Shown here: positions 7,157 to 16,124 of the stretch, in pieces | Position numbering within the stretch: the stretch's first letter is position 1 | Layout: every line of letters begins with the position of its first letter | Assembly: GCF_034262375.1 (NCBI RefSeq) | Contig: NZ_CP139558.1 | Coordinates: 806,001 to 870,000, forward strand | DNA from: Mucilaginibacter sabulilitoris | Lineage (GTDB): Bacteria > Bacteroidota > Bacteroidia > Sphingobacteriales > Sphingobacteriaceae | Length of the DNA stretch: 64,000 bases | Direction: 5' to 3' | Made by a program: the position numbers and the translations under genes | The notes under the pieces: model-generated | What the model was told of the DNA's origin: nothing | Databases searched by the model: none | What the model saw: the letters and a program-made list of their open reading frames with translations, nothing else

Positions 7157-10100
7157 ATGAAAAAAATCTTACTGATGGTACTTGCGGCCTGTTGCTGCAT
7201 TTGTTTGTCCTGTAATAAAAAGCGCGAGGGTAAGCCCCGTGTACTCATTTTCTCAAAAACTATGGGTTTTCATCATGCCTCTATTGATGCCGGCATTGCC
7301 GCCATTCAAAAGCTGGGCAAGGAGAATGGGTTTGATGTGGATACCACAAAAAACGCCGATATGTTTAATGAGGATACCCTGAAAAAATACGCAACCGTTA
7401 TTTTTTTAAGCACCACCGGTGATGTGCTCGACTATCGCCAGGAAGCCGCCTTTGAGCGTTATATACAGGCCGGCGGTGGTTTTGTAGGCGTGCACGCCGC
7501 TACCGATACCGAATATGACTGGGGCTGGTACGGCCGTTTGGTTGGAGCCTGGTTTTATGACCACCCGGGCATTCATGATAAAAATCCTAATGTACAACCG
7601 GGAACTTATAATGTAGTTGACGCTAACAATGATGCTACCAAACACCTGCCCAAGGTTTGGAAACGTACTGATGAGTTTTATGCCTTTAAAAAAGCGCTGG
7701 CACCCGATGTTCATGTGCTGATAACGCTTGATGAAAGCACTTATAAAGGCGGTAAGCGCATGGGCTATCACCCTGCAACCTGGTATCATGATTTTGATGG
7801 TGGCCGCGCGTTTTATACCGCTATGGGCCATACTGACGAATCATACAAGGAAGATAATTACCTTAAAATGCTGCTTGCGGGTATTAAATATGCCATTGGT
7901 AATAATCAGGAGCTGGATTACTCCAAAGCAAAATCGCAGTTACCTCCGGATGAGGACCGCTTTAAAAAGACTCAGCTGTCAACAGGCGCGTTTTTTGAAC
8001 CAACCGAAATGACCGTTCTGCCAAACCTTGATATTATGGTTATACAGCGCCGCGGCGAAATTATGCTGTACAAACACGATACGCAAAAAGTAAAACAGGT
8101 TGGTTTTTTTGATGTGTACTACAAAACCTTGCATACTCCCAATGTGAACGCCGAAGAAGGCATGCTTGGCCTGGCCAAAGACCCTGACTTTGCCAAAAAC
8201 AACTGGGTTTACATTTATTATAGTCCGGCTGATAGTTCGGTTAACCGTTTGTCGAGATTTACTTTTCAAAATGATACCTTAGATAAGAAAACCGAAAAGG
8301 TAATTTTGGAAGTAAAGGCCCAGCGCGAAATTTGCTGCCATACCGGCGGTTCTATAGCTTTTGGTCCGGGGCCTGATAAATTATTATTCTTTTCTGCAGG
8401 TGATAACTCTACGCCATTTGATGAAAAAGGGCAAAAACACTTAACCAGTGGTTATGCGCCTTTAGACGACAGACCTGGTCATCTGCAGTTTGATGCCCGT
8501 CGTTCTGCGGGTAATACCAATGATCTGCGTGGTAAGATCATGCGCATCAAGATCAACGATGACGGAACGTATTCAATTCCCGAAGGAAACCTTTTCCCTA
8601 AAGGCACGCCAAAAACCCGTCCCGAAATTTTCGTTATGGGCGACAGGAATCCTTATCGTATCTCTGTTGATCAAAAAACAGGTTACTTATACTGGGGCGA
8701 GGTTGGTCCCGATGCCAAGGTTGATAGTTTAGACCAGCGCGGCCCGATGGGTTATGACGAGGTAAACCAGGCCCGCGAGGCAGGTAACTTTGGCTGGCCA
8801 TATTTTGTGGGCGATAACAAACCGTACCGTTTGATGAATTATGAAACCGGGGCATTTGGTCCAGCTTTTGATCCTAAACACCCGGTAAACAATTCGCGCA
8901 ATAACACCGGTTTAACAGACCTGCCTCCTGCACATTCGGCATTTATATGGTACCCGTACGGGCCATCTGCCGATTTCCCGCAGGTTGGTACGGGCGGTCG
9001 TAACGCCATGGCTGGTCCGGTTTATTATACCGACATGTTCCCTGCCGAAACACGCTTCCCGGATTATTATAATGGCAAGCTGCTGATTTACGACTGGATG
9101 CGTGGATGGATCAAAGCGGTTACCATGCTGCCCAATGGCGATTTTGATAAAATGGAGCCATTTTTCCCGAAACTTAAGTTAAACTCCATGATTGATATGG
9201 AAGTAGGGCCCGACGGACGGCTTTACGCGCTGGAGTACGGCAGCGGATGGTTTACCCGTAATGACGATGCAGGTTTGGCCCGTATTGATTATATAGCAGG
9301 CAACCGTCCGCCAGATATATCATTAATAAAAGCGGATAAAACATCAGGCCAGTTGCCGTTTACCATTAAACTAATTGCTAAAGCTAAAGATCCGGAAGGG
9401 GACAAAATCTCCTATACCTGGGATATGGGTAATGGTGTTACCAAGCAAACAGACGTGCCGGAGTTGAGTTATACTTATACTAAAGCCGGCGACTATAAGA
9501 TTATCCTCGAAGCAAAAGATAACCAGGGCGCTGCTGATAAAACCATGCCGCTAAGGATATATGCAGGTAACGAACAGCCAGAGGTAAACGTCAAATTAAC
9601 AGGAGGTAATAAATCGTTCTATTTACCTGGTGTACCGCTTAATTACTCGGTAACCGTGACCGATGGTGCAAATACACCTAAAGTTGATCTTAAACGCCTG
9701 TTTGTAGAGGTAAATTATATTGATGGGTTTAAGAGGAAAGCTTCTGCAACAGAATTGGAGCAAAGCGAACCCGAAAACAGCGGGAAAGCCATTATGTTGA
9801 CTATGGATTGCAAGAGCTGCCATAAAGAGGAAGGCAAATCAATAGGGCCTTCATTTACAGAAGTATCGGCTAAATACAAAAAGGACCCGAATGCCATGGC
9901 CAAACTTACTGCCAAGGTAGTTAAAGGTGGTGCCGGTGTTTGGGGCGAAACAGCTATGCCTGCTCACCCAAGCATTAAAAAAGGTGATGTTGACCAGATC
10001 ATTACCTGGGTATTGTCAATTGATAATAAGGATTCGCAAAAGAAATCTTTACCTGCGGCCGGCATTATCGCGCCAGATCCGGGTAAGAAACCTGCAAGCA

Positions 10101-10582
10101 CGCTGGTATTATCGGCTAAATATACCGATGCGGGCGGCGATGGTATAAAAGCTTTAACCGGTTATGGTGTAGCTACACTAAACAGTAATAATTACCTGTT
10201 TACAGGCGCCGAGAAGGTTAATGGATTTACCGCATTTAAATATAATGGTATTAACCTGCTCATCCTGCCGCAAAACGAAGGCTGGTTTGAGTTAGATAAT
10301 ATCGACCTTACTGGTGTGCGGTCAATAAACATGACTAACTTCTGGCAAACACCGCCAAGCATCAGCCTTAACTTTGAGGCCCACATTGATGCACCGGATG
10401 GTAAACTGGTGGGTAAAGGCAGCATGCCGGTACCAACAGCAGATCAGAAAGGTGGTATTACGCATGTGGTGATCACTCCGGTAACGGATGGTAAAATGCA
10501 CAAGCTGTACCTGGTTTACAAACCGGTAAAACCTGTTGCCATGCAGGCCGGTGTAACCGGGTTGCAGTTTAACGCTAAATAA
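7157..10582 (+). CDS. ThuA / glucose-sorbosone dehydrogenase / PKD / cytochrome c lipoprotein
   Basis: A 1141-residue multidomain envelope protein. The N-terminus is a Cys-rich lipoprotein signal; LAAC at residues 9-12 fits a lipobox, and Cys 19 is an alternative. Then follow a ThuA-like domain (about 28-245; GFHHASIDAG, GGGFVGVHAATDTEYDWGW), a PQQ-type glucose/sorbosone dehydrogenase propeller (about 265-720; EEGMLGLAKDPDF), a PKD domain (about 735-815), a class I cytochrome c segment with haem motif CKSCH near residue 885 and a likely Met ligand in TAMPAHP, and a C-terminal beta-rich segment (about 985-1141) that may bind carbohydrate. It probably oxidises a sugar or glycan and passes electrons through its own haem. 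The substrate is unknown. The fusion is familiar in Bacteroidota. It is monocistronic. Confidence 0.88.
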   Translation: MKKILLMVLAACCCICLSCNKKREGKPRVLIFSKTMGFHHASIDAGIAAIQKLGKENGFDVDTTKNADMFNEDTLKKYATVIFLSTTGDVLDYRQEAAFERYIQAGGGFVGVHAATDTEYDWGWYGRLVGAWFYDHPGIHDKNPNVQPGTYNVVDANNDATKHLPKVWKRTDEFYAFKKALAPDVHVLITLDESTYKGGKRMGYHPATWYHDFDGGRAFYTAMGHTDESYKEDNYLKMLLAGIKYAIGNNQELDYSKAKSQLPPDEDRFKKTQLSTGAFFEPTEMTVLPNLDIMVIQRRGEIMLYKHDTQKVKQVGFFDVYYKTLHTPNVNAEEGMLGLAKDPDFAKNNWVYIYYSPADSSVNRLSRFTFQNDTLDKKTEKVILEVKAQREICCHTGGSIAFGPGPDKLLFFSAGDNSTPFDEKGQKHLTSGYAPLDDRPGHLQFDARRSAGNTNDLRGKIMRIKINDDGTYSIPEGNLFPKGTPKTRPEIFVMGDRNPYRISVDQKTGYLYWGEVGPDAKVDSLDQRGPMGYDEVNQAREAGNFGWPYFVGDNKPYRLMNYETGAFGPAFDPKHPVNNSRNNTGLTDLPPAHSAFIWYPYGPSADFPQVGTGGRNAMAGPVYYTDMFPAETRFPDYYNGKLLIYDWMRGWIKAVTMLPNGDFDKMEPFFPKLKLNSMIDMEVGPDGRLYALEYGSGWFTRNDDAGLARIDYIAGNRPPDISLIKADKTSGQLPFTIKLIAKAKDPEGDKISYTWDMGNGVTKQTDVPELSYTYTKAGDYKIILEAKDNQGAADKTMPLRIYAGNEQPEVNVKLTGGNKSFYLPGVPLNYSVTVTDGANTPKVDLKRLFVEVNYIDGFKRKASATELEQSEPENSGKAIMLTMDCKSCHKEEGKSIGPSFTEVSAKYKKDPNAMAKLTAKVVKGGAGVWGETAMPAHPSIKKGDVDQIITWVLSIDNKDSQKKSLPAAGIIAPDPGKKPASTLVLSAKYTDAGGDGIKALTGYGVATLNSNNYLFTGAEKVNGFTAFKYNGINLLILPQNEGWFELDNIDLTGVRSINMTNFWQTPPSISLNFEAHIDAPDGKLVGKGSMPVPTADQKGGITHVVITPVTDGKMHKLYLVYKPVKPVAMQAGVTGLQFNAK

Positions 10583-10639
10583 CCTGATAACGCAAAAAGC
10601 CCCGGCAATTGCGAGGGTACTGAAAAAGTCTAAATAGGC

Positions 10640-10677
10640 AAAACGGGGTTGAAAAATTAGTTTTTCAACCCCGTTTT
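10640..10677 (+). terminator. Inward-facing terminator at IS left end
   Basis: A 17-bp perfect stem (AAAACGGGG... with ...CCCCGTTTT), loop TTAG, followed by TTTTTT. It sits between the IS end and the transposase start and should stop transcription reading in from the dehydrogenase gene. Confidence 0.8.
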
Positions 10678-10713
10678 TTGTATCTTGAAGTGTCAAAAGA
10701 AAGCCACTACAAG

Positions 10714-12165
10714 ATGCTCGTTCAACAACAAAAGATCCATTTTAGCGCGTTTTCGGGCTTATATGACCTGATCGTTCCTAAAGACAATCTTCTGCGGAAG
10801 ATCAATGACCTGGTAGATTTTACCTTTATCTATGATGAACTGATCAGCAAATACAGCATTACTAACGGCCGGGCAGCAGAAAGCCCTGTACGGATGTTCA
10901 AGTATCTGTTGTTGAAAACGGTTTATACGGTTTCAGACGTTGATGTGGTTGAGCGTTCGCAGTATGATATGTCTTTCAAATATTTCCTTGATATGTCGCC
11001 TGAAGAAGAAGTTATTGATCCCAGTTCATTAACAAAGTTCAGAAAGCTGCGGCTAAAGGATAATGATCTGTTAAACCTGCTCATTGGTAAAACGGTCGCT
11101 ATCGCTATTGAAAAAGGGGTCATCCGGTCCAGATCCATCATTGTTGATGCTACGCATTCCCTGTCACGGTCAAACCCATATTCAGCATTGGAAGTATTGC
11201 GGGAACGCTCGAAACTGCTCCGCAAAGCGGTATATGCTATCGATGAAGACATGAAGGCCGGTATGCCTGAAAAGAACACAGCCGACGAACTGGAAAAGGA
11301 ACTGGCTTATTGCAGCGCGCTGGAAAAGCACATCGAAGCTGATCAAACGTTAAGCCAGATACCTGCGGTGAAGGAAAAGCTGAACCTGCTGAAGGAAACG
11401 GTAGCGGATACGCAGGATCATTATACATTATCTAAAGACAGGGATGCCAAAACAGGGCATAAATCAGCTGACAACTCATTCTTTGGTTACAAGACCCATC
11501 TGGCGATGACCGAAGAACGCATCATTACCGCTGCGGTAGTAACATCAGGTGAAAAAGGTGATGGGCCGGAACTTCCCAAGCTTCTGGAGATCAGTCAGAA
11601 CAACGGCATTGAAGTAGAAAGGATCATCGGCGATTCGGCTTATTCAGGAAAAGAGAACCTTGCGTTAATGAACGGACAGGATATTAAGGTGGTAGCCAAA
11701 CTAAACCCAACCATTACCCAGGGGTTTAGAAAAGAAGAAGATAAGTTCAATTATAACAAAGACGCTGATATGTTCGTTTGCCCTGCAGGGCATTTGTCCA
11801 TACGAAAATCAAGACAGGGAAAAAAGAACGTTGGAACAAATCAGACAGACACGTATTACTTTGATGTTGAAAAATGCAAAATCTGCCCATTTAGGGAGGG
11901 TTGCTACAAACCTGGGGCAAAAACCAAGACCTATTCTGTAAGCATAAAGTCAGACCTGCACCAACAACAGATGGCTTTTCAGGAAACGACACAATATAAG
12001 GAAAGCATCAAACACAGGTATAAGATCGAAGCCAAAAACAGTGAACTAAAAAACGTTCATGGTTATGACCGGGCGATAGCTTATGGTATCGAAAACATGC
12101 AGATGCAGGGCGCATTGGCCATCTTTACTGTCAATCTGAAAAGGATCATCAAGCTGATCGCCTAA
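10714..12165 (+). CDS. IS1182-family transposase (DDE)
   Basis: A 483-residue DDE transposase that would cut and join its own element. The N-terminal DUF772-type region (HFSAFSGLYDLIVPKDNLLR) is followed by the catalytic core: Asp in VDATHS near residue 144, Asp in GDSAYSG near 307, and Glu in IEAKNSE near 438. A Cys/His cluster (CPAGH, then CKICPFREGC) lies between the second and third catalytic residues, as in this family. ATG 10714 is preferred; an in-frame TTG at 10678 lies in the T tract of the upstream terminator and is unlikely. Length and motifs are intact, so the enzyme may be active. Confidence 0.93.
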   Translation: MLVQQQKIHFSAFSGLYDLIVPKDNLLRKINDLVDFTFIYDELISKYSITNGRAAESPVRMFKYLLLKTVYTVSDVDVVERSQYDMSFKYFLDMSPEEEVIDPSSLTKFRKLRLKDNDLLNLLIGKTVAIAIEKGVIRSRSIIVDATHSLSRSNPYSALEVLRERSKLLRKAVYAIDEDMKAGMPEKNTADELEKELAYCSALEKHIEADQTLSQIPAVKEKLNLLKETVADTQDHYTLSKDRDAKTGHKSADNSFFGYKTHLAMTEERIITAAVVTSGEKGDGPELPKLLEISQNNGIEVERIIGDSAYSGKENLALMNGQDIKVVAKLNPTITQGFRKEEDKFNYNKDADMFVCPAGHLSIRKSRQGKKNVGTNQTDTYYFDVEKCKICPFREGCYKPGAKTKTYSVSIKSDLHQQQMAFQETTQYKESIKHRYKIEAKNSELKNVHGYDRAIAYGIENMQMQGALAIFTVNLKRIIKLIA

Positions 12166-12267
12166 AAAACAATAAAAAGAGGTATTTAGCCGTTTTTTGC
12201 ACTCCCCAAACTCCTATAGGCCCGTATTATCCACATTAAATCACCCACACAAAAGCAATCAGAACAA

Positions 12268-12310
12268 AAAAGCGACCAAGTAAAAGTTGCCTTTTCTCTT
12301 GATCGCTTTT
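12268..12310. terminator. Hairpin at IS right end
   Basis: AAAAGCGACCAAG pairs with CTTGATCGCTTTT with one mismatch, and T-runs follow. It probably insulates the element on its right side. Confidence 0.65.
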
Positions 12311-12386
12311 CGTAATTCGTTTTATTGCACTACTTTTTCAGTGCCCTCGCAATTGCCGGGGCTTTTTTATGGAGATTGTCGTGTCC

Positions 12387-12959
12387 TTAAAATATCTTGA
12401 AGCCTACGCTTAACGCCCATAAATTCTGGCGTTTGGCAAAGCTGTCGCTTATTTTGGTCAAGCCACCTTCATAACGTAAATCGGCGGTGATAGAACCGAT
12501 ATCAACACCTGCGCCTACCTGGTAACCTATGTTACTTTTGTTAAAATTATCAACCGCTCCGTTGATATTATCGCCGAGGCTGCCACTTTTATCTAACTGA
12601 TAGGTATAAATAGGGCCTGCCATAACACGGAAGTTAAGGTCTTTTTCACCAAATGACTTGCCAATAAGCAAAGGGACGTTCAGGTTGGTAAATCTTACTT
12701 TACCGCTAAAATTCTGATTGTTTTCGCTCGATTCAAATTTACCGCCGGTTCCGCTTAAATAAAGCTCTGGCTGAAAATACAAGCTGTTACCCACGCGGGC
12801 AAATAAACCGGCCTGGTAACCGGTAAGTGTTGAATTCTTTAAATTGTCGGAGCTGATTTTTGAAAAATTAACACCTCCCTTAACGCCTAATGATACTTGT
12901 GCTTTAGCGCCGATGCTTACAGCTATCAGTAACGCCACACTTAATAAATACTTTTTCAT
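12387..12959 (-). CDS. Outer membrane beta-barrel (PorT/OmpW-like) protein
   Basis: A 190-residue secreted protein with signal peptide 1-20 (ending IGAKAQ) and a mature part of alternating hydrophobic strands typical of Bacteroidota outer-membrane beta-barrel domains (VSLGVKGGVNFSKISSD; GYQVGAGVDIGSITADLRYE). It ends in WALSVGFKIF, with the terminal aromatic residue expected for barrel assembly. The number of strands would be about eight. Specific cargo or function is unknown. It faces the IS element, which has split the terminator it shared with the upstream gene. Confidence 0.85.
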   Translation of the reverse strand: MKKYLLSVALLIAVSIGAKAQVSLGVKGGVNFSKISSDNLKNSTLTGYQAGLFARVGNSLYFQPELYLSGTGGKFESSENNQNFSGKVRFTNLNVPLLIGKSFGEKDLNFRVMAGPIYTYQLDKSGSLGDNINGAVDNFNKSNIGYQVGAGVDIGSITADLRYEGGLTKISDSFAKRQNLWALSVGFKIF

Positions 12960-13183
12960 AATCTTGATGTTAGTTATGCCGGCCGCATCTTTATTATATT
13001 AATGGATATTTCCGGCATTTAATTTAGTTTAAAAACAAGGCCAAAATTTTAAGCCTTACAGTAACCTATCAATTGACGAGCCAAAATTTAAAATGTTGCA
13101 TGAGGATACAAATGAAATAATGCCATTATTGCCTCTGCAGCAGGTAATTTAGCCGATAAAATAAGCTGCTGATATTTTAAGCC

Positions 13184-13212
13184 TTGCCTGCGCTGTATTT
13201 TTTATATTTTTG
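13184..13212 (+). promoter_or_regulatory. Promoter of the CsbD-like gene
   Basis: TTG (13184-13186, preceded by CC), an 18-bp spacer and TATTTTTG (13205-13212) fit the -7 consensus exactly and the -33 consensus partly. The predicted leader is only about 10 nt. Confidence 0.45.
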
Positions 13213-13228
13213 CTGAAAATAATTAATC

Positions 13229-13444
13229 ATGTCTGAGATCAGTATCACAAACAAACAGTGGGAACGGATAAAAATAAAGGTACAGCGTAAATACAACCAT
13301 CTAACCGATGAACAATTACAATACTCAGAAGGCCAGGAAGAAAGTCTGATAACCAAACTAATGGACCTTGTGAACCGCGACAGGAAATACGTTGTGTTTA
13401 CTTTGAAAAAAGCATTGGTAAATATTGACAACAACCGCTTGTAA
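13229..13444 (+). CDS. CsbD-like small stress protein
   Basis: A 71-residue protein resembling CsbD/YjbJ general-stress proteins. It keeps their pattern of a W-x-x-I-K-x-K-V-x-x-K-x-x-x-L-T-D-(E/D) helix (QWERIKIKVQRKYNHLTDEQ) followed by an E-G-x-x-E-x-L-I segment (EGQEESLITKLMD). The C-terminal 20 residues differ from classical CsbD. Molecular function in the family is not established; expression is usually stress-induced. It precedes the S41 protease gene by 51 bp on the same strand. Confidence 0.7.
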   Translation: MSEISITNKQWERIKIKVQRKYNHLTDEQLQYSEGQEESLITKLMDLVNRDRKYVVFTLKKALVNIDNNRL

Positions 13445-13495
13445 ATAAGCATTATTTATAAAAACTGCTAAGCTTTTTGTATTTTTATAAGCTTA

Positions 13496-15253
13496 ATGAT
13501 GAAACAGGGCATGGTGATCAATAAAAGATACAAAAAGATAGGTTTATTTGCCGGTATTGCCTTACTGGCCGGCGGGGCGGTGGCTTTTAATGATGACCTT
13601 TTCCAGATATCAAAAAACCTGGATGTGTTTGCTTCGGTATATAAAGAGGTAAACATTAATTATGTTGATGACATTAACTCGGCTAAGCTGGTAAAAACCG
13701 GCGTTGATGCCATGCTCGACGGGCTCGACCCTTATACCGAGTTTGTTCCCGAATCAGAAATTGAAGATTATAAGCTGCATTATGTAAGTACGCAGTACGG
13801 CGGTATAGGTGCCAGCATTTTTTCGCGCAGCGGCAAAGTGTACGTTTCTGATGTTTTCGCAGGCTTCCCGGCCCAGAAGGGAGATGTGCACCCGGGCGAC
13901 CAGATCCTCAAAATAAATGATATAGACCTTAACGGCAAAAATAACGACCAGGTAAGCCAGCTACTTAAAGGCTCAAAAGGTGCTGCCATAAAATTGTTTA
14001 TCAAACGCGATAACATAGCGCAGCCATTTGAAAAAAACCTGATACGCGATGAAATTAAACAGCCCAATGTATCCTACTTCGGGATGGTTGATGGCAATAT
14101 GGGCTATATTAAGCTCGATAAATTTCTGGAGAACTCGGCCAACGAGGTTACCAATGCTTTAGTGACCTTAAAAAAGAGCAATCCTAACGGTATTATACTT
14201 GATTTGCGGTCAAACGGGGGCGGTATATTGCAAGAGGCGGTAAAAATTGTAAATCTTTTTGTACAAAAAGACGTGGAAATCGTATCGCAAAAAGGGAAGA
14301 TCAAGGATAAAAATTTTACTTACAGTACCGTAAATACACCGCTTGAACCTACTTTACCCTTAGTTGTACTGGTTAACAGTCACTCCGCTTCGGCATCAGA
14401 AATTGTTGCCGGTTCCCTGCAGGACCTTGACCGCGCCATTATTATAGGGCAGCGCAGCTACGGTAAGGGACTGGTACAACAAACATTTAACTTGCCTTAT
14501 AATAGCCTGGTTAAAATAACCATTGCCAAATATTACGTACCATCGGGCCGCTGCATACAAGCGCTTGACTATACCCATCGTAAGGATGATGGCAGTGTGG
14601 TAAAAGTAGCCGACTCGCTGATACATGAGTTTAAAACAAAAAATGGTCGCTCTGTTTACGATGGCAGCGGTATATATCCCGATATTTATATTAAGCAGGA
14701 AAAGTTTGCCAACATAACCCAGGCGCTGGTAGGGAAGCTGCTGATATTTGATTATGCAACGGTTTATCACGACAAACATGCTAAAATTGCCGAGCCAAAA
14801 TCGTTCAGCTTATCAGATGCTGACTACAACGATTTTGTAAAATACCTGGCTGATAAGAACTACAGTTATACCACTGCATCTGAGAAATTGCTGAACAGTC
14901 TGAAAACTGAATCGACCAAAGAAAAGCAGTTTACCGAGATCCAGAGCGAGTATGACGTGTTAAAATCAAAACTCCTGGCCAGTAAAAAGAACGACCTGCA
15001 ACTGCATAAAACCGAAGTAAAACAAGTACTTGAAAATGAAATAGCTTCGCGTTATTATTATGAGCGCGGCCGTTATGAAACTAACTTCAAGTACGATAAA
15101 GAGCTTGCCCAGGCCGTAAAAACCATGCAGGATAAAGCCCAGCTTGCGTCTATATTAAAGGGCGAAGGCAATTACAAGGTAATAGGTAAACCTGTACTGG
15201 CTATGGCGGCCAAAAATACCACTGACAAAGATACTACCGACGACGAGCAATAG
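13496..15253 (+). CDS. S41 C-terminal processing peptidase
   Basis: A 585-residue periplasmic serine protease of the CtpA/Prc type, which degrades or trims envelope proteins from their C-termini. An N-terminal membrane anchor or signal (IGLFAGIALLAGGAVAF, about 17-33) is followed by a PDZ domain (about 88-165; GDVHPGDQILKINDIDL) and the S41 core. The Ser in HSASASEI near residue 298 and Lys in SYGKGLVQQ near 323 form the expected dyad, with LDLRSNGGG before them. A C-terminal helical part (about 400-585) is rich in Lys and Glu. Adjacent ATGs at 13496, 13499 and 13511 are possible starts; the last still leaves a full signal anchor. Confidence 0.95.
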   Translation: MMKQGMVINKRYKKIGLFAGIALLAGGAVAFNDDLFQISKNLDVFASVYKEVNINYVDDINSAKLVKTGVDAMLDGLDPYTEFVPESEIEDYKLHYVSTQYGGIGASIFSRSGKVYVSDVFAGFPAQKGDVHPGDQILKINDIDLNGKNNDQVSQLLKGSKGAAIKLFIKRDNIAQPFEKNLIRDEIKQPNVSYFGMVDGNMGYIKLDKFLENSANEVTNALVTLKKSNPNGIILDLRSNGGGILQEAVKIVNLFVQKDVEIVSQKGKIKDKNFTYSTVNTPLEPTLPLVVLVNSHSASASEIVAGSLQDLDRAIIIGQRSYGKGLVQQTFNLPYNSLVKITIAKYYVPSGRCIQALDYTHRKDDGSVVKVADSLIHEFKTKNGRSVYDGSGIYPDIYIKQEKFANITQALVGKLLIFDYATVYHDKHAKIAEPKSFSLSDADYNDFVKYLADKNYSYTTASEKLLNSLKTESTKEKQFTEIQSEYDVLKSKLLASKKNDLQLHKTEVKQVLENEIASRYYYERGRYETNFKYDKELAQAVKTMQDKAQLASILKGEGNYKVIGKPVLAMAAKNTTDKDTTDDEQ

Positions 15254-15320
15254 TCAATTAGCTGTACCACATCGCATTGAAAATTGTAACTAATTAGTTA
15301 CCATCCTGCCGTAATAGCGG

Positions 15321-15344
15321 GCTAAACTTTTAATATAGTTTAGC
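15321..15344. promoter_or_regulatory. Inverted repeat upstream of His-rich secreted protein gene
   Basis: GCTAAAC, a 10-nt spacer and GTTTAGC, 30 bp before the start codon. It could be an operator or a leader hairpin. No factor can be named. Confidence 0.35.
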
Positions 15345-15373
15345 GTCATACTTACAAATAACACGATAAAACT

Positions 15374-15895
15374 ATGAAAAAGTTAATTTTAACAGCAGCT
15401 ATATTTTTTAGCTTCCTGTCAGTAAAAATAGCCAGCGCGCAAATAAGTTTAAATATAAATATTGGCAGTCAGCCAGATTGGGGCCCGGTAGGATATGACC
15501 ATGTTGACTATTATTATATGCCCGATATTGATTCATATTATGATGTTACTTCACATCAATATATATATCTGAACAACAATGTTTGGGTGCGTACATCTTC
15601 ATTACCTTCCCGTTTTGGAAATTATGATGTTTACCACAGCTATAAGGTAGTAGTGAATGAACGTACCCCTTGGGTTCATAATGATGTGATCAGGCAAAAA
15701 TATGTAAGTTATAAAGGCCGCCGCGATCAGGTTGTTATCCGCGATAGCAAAGATGTTAAATATCGTAACCATTGGACCGGTAATAACCGCGGACAAGGTC
15801 GCAGGGTTGTTGTTCACAAAACCAAAGTTGTTCACCGGGATAATCATGATAACCATGACGATCATGGCAATCGCGGTGAAGGCCACAGGAACTAA
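15374..15895 (+). CDS. Secreted His/Arg-rich protein, paralogue A (unknown function)
   Basis: I do not recognise a named family. The 173 residues begin with signal peptide 1-22 (VKIASAQ). A Tyr-rich module follows (SQPDWGPVGYDHVDYYYMPD; later VYHSYKVVVNERTPWVHND). The C-terminal 40 residues are basic and very rich in His, Asn, Asp and Gly (HRDNHDNHDDHGNRGEGHRN). The next gene is a clear paralogue. Related proteins in Bacteroidota carry the same DYYYMPDI(D/E) module. The His-rich tail suggests metal or polyanion binding outside the inner membrane, which is inference. Confidence 0.75.
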   Translation: MKKLILTAAIFFSFLSVKIASAQISLNINIGSQPDWGPVGYDHVDYYYMPDIDSYYDVTSHQYIYLNNNVWVRTSSLPSRFGNYDVYHSYKVVVNERTPWVHNDVIRQKYVSYKGRRDQVVIRDSKDVKYRNHWTGNNRGQGRRVVVHKTKVVHRDNHDNHDDHGNRGEGHRN

Positions 15896-15921
15896 TTTGT
15901 ATTGTTAATTTTATATATAAG

Positions 15922-15955
15922 GCGGGCCCCCTGGTATTGGGGAGCCCGCTTTTTT
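15922..15955 (+). terminator. Rho-independent terminator after paralogue A
   Basis: GCGGGC-CCCC pairs with GGGG-A-GCCCGC around an 8-nt loop and is followed by six T. It separates the two paralogous genes into distinct transcripts. Confidence 0.85.
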
Positions 15956-16124
15956 GTGGCATGGTTTTGGGTAAAAGGGAAAAATGGTATGGAAAAATTT
16001 AAACTATTTGTGATAACTGGTGTCATACCTTTCAAACAATGCTACAATAGGGTTACCATGGCCTGCAATTCAATAACAGAATTAACCATGATAGCTCACT
16101 TTATCAACACTAAAAAACTATCTA

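Larger units (their letters stand above)
10618..12343 (+). mobile_element. IS1182-like insertion sequence
   Basis: A 1726-bp element with one transposase gene. The terminal inverted repeats are TACTGAAAAAGT at the left and CACTGAAAAAGT, read inward, at the right, matching at 11 of 12 positions. No separate target duplication is visible, because the flanks are the two arms of a terminator stem. A strong hairpin with a T tract lies at each end (10640-10677 and about 12268-12310). The exact ends could shift by a base or two, or the 24-nt arms could belong to the element; a second genomic copy would decide. Family assignment rests on the transposase. Confidence 0.8.
10594..12367. other. Bidirectional terminator interrupted by the IS element
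   Basis: Two perfectly complementary 24-nt arms (10594-10617 and 12344-12367) begin AAAAAGCCCCGG and end CCGGGGCTTTTT. Joined, they would make a textbook two-way terminator between the convergent dehydrogenase and barrel genes. The IS lies exactly between the arms. Confidence 0.7.
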
